A stretch of 64,000 bases of DNA from Wenzhouxiangella sp. XN79A (GTDB taxonomy: Bacteria; Pseudomonadota; Gammaproteobacteria; Xanthomonadales; Wenzhouxiangellaceae). Shown here piece by piece: positions 1-9,545 of the stretch. The stretch spans positions 215,277-279,276 of the forward strand of contig NZ_JAAWWS010000145.1 in assembly GCF_012272825.1 (NCBI RefSeq), written 5' to 3'. How positions within the stretch are numbered: the first letter of the stretch is position 1; every line of letters starts with the position of its first letter. The notes under the pieces were generated by a model, which saw only the letters and a program-made list of their open reading frames with translations, ran no database searches and was not told where the DNA came from. The position numbers were made by a program, and so were the translations under genes.

Positions 1-2332
1 CCGAGCGAATCCCGGACACGACCTGCTTGAGCCACTCGGCGTCGGCTTCGGCGGCGGCGTCGGTCGGGCCGGGTTCGGGCCAGGCGGCGCCGACCAGGAA
101 CGGCGTGTCGATCGCCAGCGGCTGCTTGAGCTTCTGCCAGATTTCCTCGGTGACGAACGGCACGAAGGGGTGCAGCAGCCGGAGCAGGGCGTCGAGCACT
201 TCGGCCAGCGTCCGCCGGGTGCCGGCGGCGACGGCCGGGTCGGCGTCCCCGGCCAGCGCCGGCTTGGCCAACTCCAGGTACCAGTCGCAGAACTGGTGCC
301 AGGTGAATTCGTACAGGGCCTGGGCGGCCAGGTCGAAGCGGTAGTCGGCCAGCGCCCGATCGACGGCCTCGATCGTGCGCGCCAGCGACGAGCGGATCCA
401 GCGTGAAATCACGTCGTCGGCCGGCGCCTGGTGCAGCGTCTCCTCGCCGATGTTCATGAACACGAAGCGCGAGGCGTTCCAGAGCTTGTTGATGAAGTTG
501 CGGTAGCCCTCGCACCTGGACAGATCGAACTTGATGTCGCGGCCGTGGCCGGCCAGCGCGGTGAAGGTGAACCGCAGGGCATCGGCGCCGAAGGCCGGGA
601 TGCCGTCCGGAAACTCCTCGCGGGTGTGTTTCTCGATCGCGGCCTTCATCTGCGGCTGCATCAGTGCGGCGGTGCGCTTGGCCACCAGGTCGTCGAGCGC
701 GATGCCGTCGATCAGGTCGATCGGGTCGAGCACGTTGCCCCTGGACTTCGACATCTTCTGGCCGTCGCGATCGCGGATCAGGCCGGTGATGTAGACCTGC
801 TCGAACGGCACCTTGCCGGTGAAATGGCCGGTCATCATGATCATCCGGGCGACCCAGAAGAAGATGATGTCGAAGCCGGTGACCAGGACCGAGCTCGGCA
901 GATAGCGGTCGTAGCCTTCCGACTTCATCCGCTCGGTGTCCGGCCAGCCCAGCGTGGAGTGTGCCCACAGCGCCGAGGAGAACCAGGTCTCGAGCACGTC
1001 CGGATCCTGCTGCAGCGGCGTGCCGTCGGCGATGCCGTGCTTTTCGCGGACCTCCGTTTCGCTGCGGCCGACGTAGACGTTGCCGGCTTCGTCGTGCCAG
1101 GCCGGAATCCGGTGGCCCCACCACAGCTGGCGGCTGATGCACCAGTCCTGCAGGTTCTCCATCCAGTGCCGGTAGGTGTTGATCCAGTTGCCGGGCACGA
1201 ACTCGACGTCGCCGTTCTCGACGGTCTCGAGCCCGAGCTTGCCCAGCGAATCCATCTTCACGAACCACTGGTCGGTCAGGTAGGGCTCGATGACCTGGCC
1301 GGAGCGATCGCCGCGCGGCACGACCATCGCGTGGGGTTTCTCTTCGACCAGCAGGCCGTCGGTCTTGAGATCGTCGACGATGCGCTTGCGCGCGGCAAAG
1401 CGATCCAGGCCGCGATAGGCCTCCGGCGCGTTGTCGTTGATCCGGGCCTCGGGCGTGAAGATGTTGATCGGCTCGAAGCCGTGCCGGGCGCCGACCTCCC
1501 AGTCGTTGAAGTCGTGGGCCGGCGTGATCTTGACGCAGCCGGTGCCGAACTCGGGGTCGACGTAGTCGTCGGCCACGACCGGGATCTCGCGGTCGGTCAG
1601 CGGCAGCCTGACCGTCCTGCCGACCAGGTCGGTGTAGCGCTCGTCGTCGGGGTGGACCGCCACGCAGACGTCGCCGAGCAGCGTCTCGGGCCGGGTGGTC
1701 GCGACCACCACGTCGCCGTTGCCGTCGCTGCGCGGATAGCGGATCGACCACAGTCGGCCCTGTTCGTCGCTGTTGACGACCTCGAGGTCGGAGATCGCGG
1801 TCCTGAGCACCGGGTCCCAGTTGACCAGCCGCGGGCCGCGGTAGATCAGGCCTTCATCGTGCAGCCGAACGAAGGTCTCGACGACCGCTTCGGACAGGTC
1901 GTCGTCCATCGTGAAGCGCTCGCGCGACCAGTCGGCCGACGCGCCGAGCCGGCGCATCTGGCGGGTGATCGTCGAGCCCGATTCCTGCTTCCATTGCCAG
2001 ACCCGGTCGATGAACTGCTGCCGGGTGTAGTCGTCGCGTTTGCCGCCTTCGGCTTCGATCTGGCGAGTGACGACCATTTCGGTCGCGATGCCGGCGTGGT
2101 CGACGCCGACCTGCCACAGCGTGTCGAAGCCCTTCATCCGGTGGGCGCGGACCAGGCAGTCCATCAGGGTGTGCTGGAACGCATGCCCCATGTGCAGCGT
2201 GCCGGTGACGTTCGGTGGCGGCAGCAGGATGGTGTAGGGCGTGCCCTTGCCTGCGGGCCGGAAACAATCGGCGTCCTCCCAGGCGGGATACCAGCGGGAT
2301 TCGATGCGGTCGGGGTCGTAGGTCTTGTCCAT
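1..2332 (-). CDS. valS: valyl-tRNA synthetase, C-terminus beyond window
   Basis: Class I aminoacyl-tRNA synthetase that charges tRNA-Val in the cytoplasm and edits mischarged threonine. The reverse-strand reading frame is open from an ATG at 2332 to the left window edge, giving 777 codons with no stop, so the anticodon-binding end and coiled-coil tail are partly missing. The HIGH-type motif is HMGH at residues 47-50, preceded by PPPNVTG. KMSKS lies at residues 526-530, inside [15 protein letters not shown]. The sequence between holds the large CP1 editing domain, with [10 protein letters not shown]. It is followed in the same direction by nothing visible here and is preceded by holC and pepA, the usual pepA-holC-valS order. 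Identity is certain; only the missing 3' end limits the call. Confidence 0.97.
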   Translation of the reverse strand, partial: MDKTYDPDRIESRWYPAWEDADCFRPAGKGTPYTILLPPPNVTGTLHMGHAFQHTLMDCLVRAHRMKGFDTLWQVGVDHAGIATEMVVTRQIEAEGGKRDDYTRQQFIDRVWQWKQESGSTITRQMRRLGASADWSRERFTMDDDLSEAVVETFVRLHDEGLIYRGPRLVNWDPVLRTAISDLEVVNSDEQGRLWSIRYPRSDGNGDVVVATTRPETLLGDVCVAVHPDDERYTDLVGRTVRLPLTDREIPVVADDYVDPEFGTGCVKITPAHDFNDWEVGARHGFEPINIFTPEARINDNAPEAYRGLDRFAARKRIVDDLKTDGLLVEEKPHAMVVPRGDRSGQVIEPYLTDQWFVKMDSLGKLGLETVENGDVEFVPGNWINTYRHWMENLQDWCISRQLWWGHRIPAWHDEAGNVYVGRSETEVREKHGIADGTPLQQDPDVLETWFSSALWAHSTLGWPDTERMKSEGYDRYLPSSVLVTGFDIIFFWVARMIMMTGHFTGKVPFEQVYITGLIRDRDGQKMSKSRGNVLDPIDLIDGIALDDLVAKRTAALMQPQMKAAIEKHTREEFPDGIPAFGADALRFTFTALAGHGRDIKFDLSRCEGYRNFINKLWNASRFVFMNIGEETLHQAPADDVISRWIRSSLARTIEAVDRALADYRFDLAAQALYEFTWHQFCDWYLELAKPALAGDADPAVAAGTRRTLAEVLDALLRLLHPFVPFVTEEIWQKLKQPLAIDTPFLVGAAWPEPGPTDAAAEADAEWLKQVVSGIRS

Positions 2333-2439
2333 GGCGTAGGGTGGGTCGCGCGCGCGGCCTGTCCGGTTCGGTAGCGGGAGAACCACAATGGTACTGCGAG
2401 CGGCCGTCCGTCGGGCCGTCGGGCCGATGTCGATCGAGA

Positions 2440-2841
2440 TCAGCTCAGGACATGGTGGTGCAGGTCGGCGCCGGCGGCCTTCCAGTCCTTCCAGCGCTGG
2501 CGCAGGCGCGGGCGCGCGTCCTCGTCGGCCGGGACCAGTTCGAGCACCCGGTCGTAGCGGCCCTGCGGCAGCGGGGCGGTCGGATCGAGGTTGATCAGCA
2601 GCGCGGCGGCATCGGGGGCGCGTTCGACCAGCCGGATCGGCGCGGCCCGGTCGTCGATGCCGTGCGGCAGGAAACGACCGGCCGGCTTGCGCCAGAGCCG
2701 GTCGTCGAGTTCGGCCAGCGCGCCGCGGGGCGCGACCAGCACGATGTCGGTCAGTGTCGGCCAGGCCTTGCCGACCAGGACAGCGGCCACCTCCAGCGGG
2801 TCCTGGAAGCGGCCGGCCAGCTCGTAGAAGTCGACGCGCAT
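2440..2841 (-). CDS. holC: DNA polymerase III chi subunit
   Basis: Clamp-loader accessory subunit that links the polymerase III holoenzyme to single-strand binding protein. The 133-residue product starts MRVDFYEL and has the conserved core of the family: an early helix, [14 protein letters not shown], the [13 protein letters not shown] segment and a tail with [10 protein letters not shown]. Length is close to the usual 140-150 residues. It sits 16 nt downstream of pepA and 107 nt upstream of valS, so the three are probably cotranscribed. The 107-nt gap to valS shows no clear terminator. The family diverges fast at sequence level, so the call rests on both the motifs and the pepA-holC-valS synteny. 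Confidence 0.88.
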   Translation of the reverse strand: MRVDFYELAGRFQDPLEVAAVLVGKAWPTLTDIVLVAPRGALAELDDRLWRKPAGRFLPHGIDDRAAPIRLVERAPDAAALLINLDPTAPLPQGRYDRVLELVPADEDARPRLRQRWKDWKAAGADLHHHVLS

Positions 2842-2857
2842 CGAGCCGCCGTGCCGA

Positions 2858-4345
2858 TCAGCCGGCGCGGTCGATCAGCCAGCGAACCAGCAGTCCGACC
2901 GGGCGGCCGGTCGCGCTTTCCGGCTTGCCCCATTGCCAGGCCGAGCCGGCGATGTCGATGTGCGCCCAGCGGGTGTCCTCGACGAAGCGCGACAGGAAAC
3001 AGCCGGCAGTGATCGAGCCGGCCGGCATGCCGCCGATGTTCTTCATGTCGGCGAACGGTGTTTCGATCTGCTTCTGGTACTCGTCCCACAGCGGCAGGCG
3101 CCAGCCGCGGTCCGAGGCCTCGAGGCCGGCGGTGAGCAATTCTTCGGCCAGTTCGTCGTCCCGGGTCATGATGCCGCTGGCGTGATGGCCCAGCGCGACC
3201 ACGCAGGCGCCGGTCAGAGTCGCGATGTCGACCATCGCTGCCGGCTTGCTGTTGCGCTCGGTCCAGGTCAGCGCGTCGGCCAGGATCATCCGGCCCTCGG
3301 CGTCGGTGTTGTGGACTTCGATGGTCTTGCCCGCCATCGAGGTGATCACGTCGCCGGGACGATAGGCGCCGGCATCGGGCATGTTCTCGACCGCCGCGAC
3401 CACGCCGTCGACGTTCAGCGGCAGCTTCATCCGGGCCACGGCCTCGAGCGCGCCGATCGTGGCCGCCGCGCCGCCCATGTCGAACTTCATCTGTTCCATC
3501 AGCTCGCGCGGCTTCAGCGAGATGCCGCCGGTGTCGAAGGTCACGCCCTTGCCGACCAGCGCATACGGCGCGCCGCTGCCGCCGGTCCAGCGCAGCCGGA
3601 TCAGCCGCGGCCGGTTGACGCTGCCCTTGCCGACGGCCATCAATGCGTTCATGCCCAGCTCGATCATCGCGTCTTCTTCGAGCACTTCGACCTCGAGCCC
3701 GTCGATCTCCTCGGCCAGCTGCGTGGCGCGCTCGGCCAGGTAGGCCGGAGTGCAGATGTTCGGCGGCAGGTCGGCCAGGTCGCGCGCGGTCCGGACGCCG
3801 GCGTTGACCGCGTCGGCCCGGGTCAGCAGGGCATCGATGCCGTCGATGGCCGGCAGGGTCACCGATTCGGTCGGCGGTGCGTCGTCGTCGCGCGGGGTCC
3901 GGGTCGCGGTATAGACGTAATCGCCGTGGTCCATGCCGATCGCGGCCTGGAAGGTCTTCCAGGCATCGTCGCGGCCGGGCACCTCGAGCAGCGGCAGCAG
4001 GCAGTGGGCGCTGCGCGCCCGACTGGCCCGGACCGCCTGACCGGCCGCACGGGTGATCGCGGCATAGACATGCTCCGTCCACTTGCCGGGCTTGCCGAGG
4101 CCGACGATCAGCAGGCGCCGTGCGCGCAGCCCGTCCGGTTCGTGCAGCATCAGGCTGCGGCCGGCGGAGGTCGGCAGCTCGCCGGCTTCGCGCAGGCGTT
4201 CGAGCAGCCCGCCGGTGGCCTCGTTCAGGGAACCGGCCCAGCCGGGCAGCGCCGCGGCGTGCATCAGGCCGATCACCAGGCAGTCGGTGTCGACGGAAAC
4301 CGGATCGGCATCGATCGGGGAAAGCGAAATACGGGACTGAGTCAT
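2858..4345 (-). CDS. pepA: cytosol (leucyl) aminopeptidase, M17 family
   Basis: Two-metal exopeptidase that removes N-terminal residues from peptides. In many gammaproteobacteria PepA also binds DNA as an accessory factor for Xer recombination and carAB control. The product is 495 residues, the standard size. The catalytic C-terminal half shows the metal-binding and signature regions VGKGVTFDTGGISLKP, MKFDMGGAA and the M17 signature NTDAEGRMILAD. The start MTQSRISLSP is chosen because AAGGAAG lies about 7 nt upstream; longer open frame upstream has no family similarity. It is divergent from lptF, as in most gammaproteobacteria. Confidence 0.95.
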   Translation of the reverse strand: MTQSRISLSPIDADPVSVDTDCLVIGLMHAAALPGWAGSLNEATGGLLERLREAGELPTSAGRSLMLHEPDGLRARRLLIVGLGKPGKWTEHVYAAITRAAGQAVRASRARSAHCLLPLLEVPGRDDAWKTFQAAIGMDHGDYVYTATRTPRDDDAPPTESVTLPAIDGIDALLTRADAVNAGVRTARDLADLPPNICTPAYLAERATQLAEEIDGLEVEVLEEDAMIELGMNALMAVGKGSVNRPRLIRLRWTGGSGAPYALVGKGVTFDTGGISLKPRELMEQMKFDMGGAAATIGALEAVARMKLPLNVDGVVAAVENMPDAGAYRPGDVITSMAGKTIEVHNTDAEGRMILADALTWTERNSKPAAMVDIATLTGACVVALGHHASGIMTRDDELAEELLTAGLEASDRGWRLPLWDEYQKQIETPFADMKNIGGMPAGSITAGCFLSRFVEDTRWAHIDIAGSAWQWGKPESATGRPVGLLVRWLIDRAG

Positions 4346-4449
4346 ACAGAACTTCCTTGTGGCGTCAGGGGCGCGCGGGCGGGCCGGCCGGCATGGGGCC
4401 GCGGTCCGGCATCGGTCTGTACCGGTGTCGCGCGATCGGGCATCGGTGC

Positions 4450-4455
4450 ATTGTA
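4450..4455 (-). promoter_or_regulatory. candidate -10 box for pepA
   Basis: Read on the minus strand this is TACAAT, about 105 nt upstream of the pepA start, in the 210-nt divergent pepA/lptF spacer. No convincing -35 hexamer is found at 16-18 nt. The same TAYAAT core appears before gspE, purL and rpoN in this window. Confidence 0.4.
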
Positions 4456-4555
4456 CCCTTGAGGCTGCATTCCGCAGCCGGTCGCCGAGGCCGCATCCGA
4501 TGTCTCCGAGGTTTTCCAATCCTGCTGGCGCCGCGCAGCGGCCGGACGCGGTCCC

Positions 4556-5620
4556 ATGAACGGCGCGGTGCTGACCCGGTATCTCGTCCGGCAGACGGCC
4601 GGCGCGGCGCTGGCCACGCTGCTGGTGCTGCTCGGCGTGACGCTGGCGCTGTTCCTGGCCGAACTGCTCGGCGAGGTGGCCGATGGCCGGGCCGCGTCGC
4701 GTTCGGTGTTCCTGCTGCTGGCGCTTCGGGTTCCGGAGGCCGTTCATCTGGTCGCGCCGCTGGCGCTGATGCTCGGCGTGCTGATGACGCTGGGCCAGCT
4801 GGCCTCGGGCGGCGAGCTGAGCGTGATGCGCGCGGCCGGGCTCGCGCCGCTGCGGCTGGCCCTGCCGCTGCTCGGTCTGGCCGTGCTGTGGTCGGCGGCG
4901 GTGCTTGCGGTGAGCGGCTGGATTGCGCCGTGGACGGCGCGCGAAAGTGCCGCGCTCGATGCCCGCCTGGCCGAGGACATCCTGCTGTCGGGGCTGCGTC
5001 CGGGCCAGTTCCAGCGGCTCGGTGGTGGTGCATTGAACGTATTCGTCGGCGAGATCGACAGCGAAACGGCAACGCTGCGTGATGTCTTCATCCAGCGCAG
5101 CGACGATGAGCGAACCGAGATCCTGCGCGCGCCGCGCGGCGCGTTGAGCGTGGACCCGGAACGCGGGTTGCGCCTGCTGACGCTGTTCGACGGCGTCCAC
5201 ATCAGCCATGCCGACGACGGCGCCGGCCTGCCGCTGCGGGTGGTCCGCTTCGCGCGCAACGAATTCGACGTGCCGGTGCCGGTGGACCCCGACGCGACCG
5301 ATCCGGTTCGTTCGCGCGAGTCGGCGGCCCTGCTGCGCGGCGGCTCGATCGAGGAACGTCGCGAACTGCACTGGCGCGCCGCCCCGGCGCTGGCCGGCCT
5401 GCTGCTGACCCTGCTGGTGCTGCCGGCCGCGTTGGCATCACCACGCGGCGGGCGCTTCGGCGTGATCGTGCCGGCGCTGGTGGTCTACCTCGTCTACACC
5501 AATGGATTGAACCTGGTGCTCGGTCGCGACGACCTCGATCCGGCCGGCGCCTGGGTGGTCCATGGCCTGGTCGCATTGCCGGCCGTGCTGGCCCTGATCG
5601 CCTGGCAGAGGCGCTGGTGA
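4556..5620 (+). CDS. lptF: LPS export ABC transporter permease LptF
   Basis: Inner-membrane permease of the LptB2FGC complex that extracts lipopolysaccharide and passes it to the periplasmic bridge. The 354-residue product has the YjgP/YjgQ architecture: an N-terminal group of membrane helices (about 15-35, 60-80 and 95-120), a periplasmic beta-jellyroll of about 150 residues with FIQRSDDERTEILRAPRGAL, and three C-terminal helices from about 275. The cytoplasmic segment GELSVMRAAG is the coupling region that contacts LptB. It starts MNGAVLTRYLVRQT and is translationally coupled to lptG at TGATG. Divergent from pepA. Confidence 0.93.
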   Translation: MNGAVLTRYLVRQTAGAALATLLVLLGVTLALFLAELLGEVADGRAASRSVFLLLALRVPEAVHLVAPLALMLGVLMTLGQLASGGELSVMRAAGLAPLRLALPLLGLAVLWSAAVLAVSGWIAPWTARESAALDARLAEDILLSGLRPGQFQRLGGGALNVFVGEIDSETATLRDVFIQRSDDERTEILRAPRGALSVDPERGLRLLTLFDGVHISHADDGAGLPLRVVRFARNEFDVPVPVDPDATDPVRSRESAALLRGGSIEERRELHWRAAPALAGLLLTLLVLPAALASPRGGRFGVIVPALVVYLVYTNGLNLVLGRDDLDPAGAWVVHGLVALPAVLALIAWQRRW

Positions 5621-6687
5621 TGCCGGGCCGGCTGACGCGCTACCTGCTGGCCCGAACCGTGCTCGGCGTGCTCGGCGTTTCGCTGTTGCTGGTCGGCTTG
5701 TACGCCGGCATCGACGTGGTCCGCGAGGCCGGCGATCTGCAGCGCGATTACGACGTGCCGGAAATGCTGGTGTTCGTCGCGCGGACTCTTCCGACGCGGG
5801 TCTACGACATCTTCCCGTTCGCGGCGCTGATCGGCGTGCTGGTCGGGCTCGGTCAACTGGCGGCGCAGCGCGAGCTGGTGGCGATGCGCGCGGCCGGCAT
5901 GGACCGGGCCGGCATCGCGCTGCGCGCCGCCGGCGCGGCCCTGGCGCTGGCGCTGGCGGTGATGGCAATGGCCGAATTCATGGTGCCCAGGCTCGATGCG
6001 GTGGCGCGGATCGACCGGGAGCAGGCCCGCACCGGCAGTGTCGGCAGCACCGAAGGCGCCGGGCTCTGGCTGCGGGACGGTTCACGGATGATCCACGTCG
6101 GCCTGCTGCTCTGGACGCCGGAGGCCCGCGCCGATTTCGCCGACCTGAACGTCTACATCGCCGCGGCCGACGGTCGTCCGGTCACGCTGGTCCGGGCCGA
6201 GGGCGGCACCCACGACGGTCGCTCGTGGCGGCTGGAGCGCGGTACCCGGCTGGACCTGGATACGGGCCGGGTCGAGCCGTTCGAGCAGACTGTGTTGCCA
6301 TCGGCGCTGAATCCCGACGTGTTCGACGCACTGGCGACCCGCCCGCGACTGCTGCCGATCGACGACATCCTTCGCATCCGCAGCTACCTTGAGGCCAATG
6401 CGCTCGACGCCGGCGCCTATGAAGAAGCGTTCTGGCGGCGCGTGCTCTACCCGATCAACCTGCTTGCAATGGTGCTGATCGGCTTGCCGCTGCTGTTCCG
6501 ACCGGGCCGCCAGGCCTCGACCGCGGTCAACGTGTTCGTCGGCGTTGCGCTGGGGGTCGGGTTCGTCGTCGTTCAGCGGATCAGCCTCGGACTGGCACCG
6601 GTGCTGCCGGTTCCGCTCGGTGTGACGCACGCCCTGCCGGCGCTGCTGTTCGGCGGTGCGGCTTACGCGCTGCTGCGGCGCGGTTGA
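5620..6687 (+). CDS. lptG: LPS export ABC transporter permease LptG
   Basis: Partner of LptF in the lipopolysaccharide extractor. The 355-residue product begins MPGRLTRYLLARTVLG, with membrane helices at the N-terminus, the coupling segment QRELVAMRAAGMDRAGI, a periplasmic beta domain and three C-terminal helices ending at a run of alanines and leucines. I take the ATG at 5620, which shares its A with the lptF TGA stop; a GTG one codon upstream (5617) is an equal alternative. The 3' end overlaps the convergent RDD-family gene by 25 bp. Confidence 0.93.
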   Translation: MPGRLTRYLLARTVLGVLGVSLLLVGLYAGIDVVREAGDLQRDYDVPEMLVFVARTLPTRVYDIFPFAALIGVLVGLGQLAAQRELVAMRAAGMDRAGIALRAAGAALALALAVMAMAEFMVPRLDAVARIDREQARTGSVGSTEGAGLWLRDGSRMIHVGLLLWTPEARADFADLNVYIAAADGRPVTLVRAEGGTHDGRSWRLERGTRLDLDTGRVEPFEQTVLPSALNPDVFDALATRPRLLPIDDILRIRSYLEANALDAGAYEEAFWRRVLYPINLLAMVLIGLPLLFRPGRQASTAVNVFVGVALGVGFVVVQRISLGLAPVLPVPLGVTHALPALLFGGAAYALLRRG

Positions 6688-7103
6688 TCGGTGATCAACA
6701 CCAGCCGGGTGCCGCTGGCGCGATCGTGCCAGGTGGCGCCATCGGCGCGAAACAGCGCGCTCCAGAAACCGGCGCCGAGCGCGGCGATGGACACCATGCC
6801 GACCGCGAAGCGCGTTGCCAGCGCAGCGAACGCCGGCGGTGAGGTCGGCGCGTCGAGACGGATCTTCCACGCCCGCATGCCGACGGTCTGGCGGCCCATG
6901 CGCCAGCATCCGCCGAAGTAGGCGAAGGCCACCAGCACCAGGAAGAGCTGGAAGCCGAGCTGCCCGCTATCGACCGCGTCACCGGTCGGAATCACCACCA
7001 GGGCGGCTGCGATCATCCACAGTCCGGCCAGGATGAGGCCGTCGTAGATCAACGCGAACAGGCGTCGTGACAGTGGACAGGGTCGGGGGTCGAACTCGGA
7101 CAT
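6663..7103 (-). CDS. RDD-family membrane protein
   Basis: Small inner-membrane protein of the RDD family (Pfam RDD), whose general role is unknown; some members affect ion homeostasis. The product is about 146 residues: a first helix begins after CPLSRRLFALIYDGLILAG, carrying the R..YD pattern typical of the family. A second helix is in QLFLVLVAFAYFGGCW, followed by GRQTVGMRAWKIRL, the most conserved family segment, and a third helix precedes the final DRASGTRLV. The start at 7103 (MSEFDP) is preferred because family similarity begins there; in-frame ATG 7115 and TTG 7133 are possible and no strong ribosome binding site decides. Convergent with lptG. Confidence 0.85.
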   Translation of the reverse strand: MSEFDPRPCPLSRRLFALIYDGLILAGLWMIAAALVVIPTGDAVDSGQLGFQLFLVLVAFAYFGGCWRMGRQTVGMRAWKIRLDAPTSPPAFAALATRFAVGMVSIAALGAGFWSALFRADGATWHDRASGTRLVLITDQPRRSSA

Positions 7104-7159
7104 GACGATCGGCATGCGGTTTGGAACAACCAATCGATTGTGGCATAGTAGACGATTGG

Positions 7160-7173
7160 CCTGTCATGACAGG
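7160..7173. promoter_or_regulatory. 14-bp perfect palindrome, candidate operator
   Basis: The sequence CCTGTCATGACAGG reads identically on both strands. It lies in the roughly 300-nt divergent region between the RDD gene and the DUF3450 operon. A second perfect palindrome, CAATCGATTG at 7131-7140, is 19 nt to its left, next to the RDD gene start. Both would fit dimeric repressor sites, but no regulator can be named from this window. Confidence 0.4.
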
Positions 7174-7416
7174 TCATCCCGAACCCGGGTCGAATCACAG
7201 CGTCGGCTTTGCAAAGCGCCGGCGGCACGGTATTCTTGAACCCGAGGCGCTTGAACCGGCAACGGCTCTCGCTGCAGACAAGGGTCGGCTCGAGCCCCGG
7301 AGGGCGCGGGTCCCGACACGAAAACGAAGGGGTCGTGTTGAAACCATGACCCGAGGCGGGGCATGATGCGCGCCGCCCTCCGACGAATCCGAACCATGAA
7401 AAGCGGAAAATCCACT

Positions 7417-8190
7417 ATGTCGAAACATCAACTTCTCCGTCGCGCGCTGCCCGCGGCGCTGGCCGGCGGCGTCGCGCTGACGCTGGGTCTGACGGCCAAC
7501 GCCCAGGTGCTCGAACGCAGCATCGATACCGAGAACCAGATCACTCGCAACGCGGCTCAGGTGCAGGCCCAGATCAATCAGGTGGCCGACCAGACCGACG
7601 ATATCGTTGCCGAGTACCGCGGCCTGCTCAACGAGATCGAGAGCCTGCGGATCTACAACGATCAGCTGCAACGGGTCGTCAACAACCAGGAAGAGGAGAT
7701 CGTCCAGATCAACGACGACCTGGCCAACCTCGAGGCGACCAACCGCGACGTCGTGCCGTTGATGATCGAAATGGCCGAAACGCTGCCGCGCCTGATCCAG
7801 GCCGATGTGCCGTTCCGGCTCGATGAGCGCCTCGGGCGTGCCGAGTTCCTGGTCGATGCGCTGGATCTTGCCGACGTGACCACCTCGGAGAAGTATCGCC
7901 GCATCCTCGAGGCCTATCTCGACGAAATCGAGCTGGGTCGGACAACCGAAGGCTACAGTGGCCAGCTGCCGAGCGGCCAGGAAGTCAACTTCCTGCGCGT
8001 CGGTCGAACGCTGTTGTTCTACCAGTCGCTCGACGGGACCCTGACCGGCTGGTGGAATCCGAACAGCCGCGAGTTCGAACAGCTCGGCGACCAGTACCGC
8101 CTGCCCGTCAGCGACGGCCTGGCGATCGCGCAGAACCAGGTTGCACCGGATCTGGTGCGTCTGCCCGTGCCCGCACCGGAGAGTGAATGA
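7417..8190 (+). CDS. DUF3450 periplasmic protein of a TonB cluster
   Basis: Exported coiled-coil protein of the DUF3450 family, found with TtpC-type TonB systems and thought to assist TonB energy transduction; the exact role is unknown. An N-terminal signal peptide (about residues 1-29, ending TANAQ) is followed by a long heptad-like region rich in Q, N, E and D (about 30-120), then a compact domain with GWWNPNSREF near the C-terminus. An ATG seven codons upstream (7396, MKSGKST) is an alternative start; both keep the signal peptide. It is first in a tightly packed operon and overlaps the next gene by 4 nt. Confidence 0.85.
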   Translation: MSKHQLLRRALPAALAGGVALTLGLTANAQVLERSIDTENQITRNAAQVQAQINQVADQTDDIVAEYRGLLNEIESLRIYNDQLQRVVNNQEEEIVQINDDLANLEATNRDVVPLMIEMAETLPRLIQADVPFRLDERLGRAEFLVDALDLADVTTSEKYRRILEAYLDEIELGRTTEGYSGQLPSGQEVNFLRVGRTLLFYQSLDGTLTGWWNPNSREFEQLGDQYRLPVSDGLAIAQNQVAPDLVRLPVPAPESE

Positions 8191-9545
8191 TGAATCGTCT
8201 GATCCTTGTTATCGCCAGCGCCTGGCTGCTGGTTCCGGGTAGCGGATTCGCGCAGGAAACCCTCGACGACCTGCTGCGCGAGGTCGAACAGGCGGCTTCG
8301 CAGGAAGCCCGAATCGATCAGCAGCGCCTGCAGGAATTCCGCTCGGAGCGGAATCGCCAGCAGCAGCTGCTGGAAGAAGCGCGCGCCGAACTGCGTGCCC
8401 AGCAGCAGCGTTCGGATCGGCTGAACGCGGAGTTCGACGACAACGAACGTGAGCTGGCCGATCTCGAAACCACGCTGGCCGAACGTCAGGGCAACCTCGG
8501 CGAGCTGTTCGGCGTGGTCCGGCAGGTCGCCGGCGATTTCGCCTCGACACTGGACGACTCGATGACCTCGGCCCAGTACCCGGGCCGCTCGCAGTTCCTG
8601 TCCGACCTCGCGCAGCGCGATCGCCTGCCGCGGGTCGAGGAGTTGCGCGAGATGTGGCTTGCGATCGCTCGCGAAATCCGCAACTCCGGACAGACCGTCG
8701 AGTTCACGGCCGATGTCGTCAACGCCGACGGCGACCTGGAATCGGGCCGCTCGGTGGCTCGTCTCGGCGTGTTCAACGCGGTGTCGAACGGCAGGTTCCT
8801 GCGCTGGGATTCGACCCGCGAGGCGCTGATCGAGCTGCCGCGCCAGCCGGCCGGTCGCTTCCAGGCGATGGCCGCGGACTTCCAGAACGCCGCGCCCGGC
8901 ACGGTCGAGGAAATGGCCGTCGACTTCACCCGCGGTACCATCCTGGCCTCGGTGGTTCGTGCGCCGAACCTTCGTGAACGCGTACGTCAGGGTGGCACCG
9001 TCGGCATGGTCATCATCGTGATGGGTGTCTTCGGTGTGCTGTTCGCGCTGTGGAAGGGCACCATGCTGTTCCTCCGCGGGAATGCGATCAAGCGCCAGGC
9101 CAAGCGCTCCAGCGCCGACAAGGGCAATGCCCTGGGCCGGGTGCTGGCCGTCTACGAAGACAACCCGGACGCCGATGTCGAAACCCTGGAACTCAAGCTC
9201 GACGAAGCCATCCTGCGCGAAACCGCGCCGCTGGAATCGGGGCTGCCGCTGATCAAGGTGCTGTACGTCGTCGCGCCGCTGGTCGGTCTGCTCGGTACCG
9301 TGGTCGGCATGATCGTGACCTTCCAGCAGATCACGCTGTTCGGTACCGGCGATCCGAGGATGATGGCCAGCGGTATTTCGATGGCACTGATCACCACCGT
9401 GCTCGGCCTGGTCGTGGCGATTCCGCTGACCCTGATCCACAGCGTCCTGCAGTCGCGCGCACGGCAGCTGATCCAGATTCTCGAAGAACAGGCCGCCGGC
9501 ATCATCGCGCGGACCGCGGAAGAGCGCCATGGTCACTCTGTATAA
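8187..9545 (+). CDS. TtpC-like MotA/TolQ/ExbB proton channel protein
   Basis: Large ExbB-family protein of the kind called TtpC in Vibrio TonB2 systems. The 452-residue product has a signal sequence ending GSGFAQ, a periplasmic coiled-coil and globular region (about 25-265) and a C-terminal channel domain. That channel domain has three membrane helices: one at about 272-295 (VGMVIIVMGVFGVLFALW) and two in the MotA/TolQ/ExbB core (IKVLYVVAPLVGLLGTVVGM and ISMALITTVLGLVVAIPL). It is three times the length of classical ExbB because of the periplasmic part. It starts inside the stop of the DUF3450 gene (ATGA) and overlaps the following exbB by 17 nt, implying translational coupling. Confidence 0.9.
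   Translation: MMNRLILVIASAWLLVPGSGFAQETLDDLLREVEQAASQEARIDQQRLQEFRSERNRQQQLLEEARAELRAQQQRSDRLNAEFDDNERELADLETTLAERQGNLGELFGVVRQVAGDFASTLDDSMTSAQYPGRSQFLSDLAQRDRLPRVEELREMWLAIAREIRNSGQTVEFTADVVNADGDLESGRSVARLGVFNAVSNGRFLRWDSTREALIELPRQPAGRFQAMAADFQNAAPGTVEEMAVDFTRGTILASVVRAPNLRERVRQGGTVGMVIIVMGVFGVLFALWKGTMLFLRGNAIKRQAKRSSADKGNALGRVLAVYEDNPDADVETLELKLDEAILRETAPLESGLPLIKVLYVVAPLVGLLGTVVGMIVTFQQITLFGTGDPRMMASGISMALITTVLGLVVAIPLTLIHSVLQSRARQLIQILEEQAAGIIARTAEERHGHSV

Noticed and set aside
431..2374. 647-codon open frame on the plus strand opposite valS
   Set aside because: Shadow of the G+C-rich minus-strand valS gene; low-complexity Val/Asp/Gly/Arg composition and no family features.
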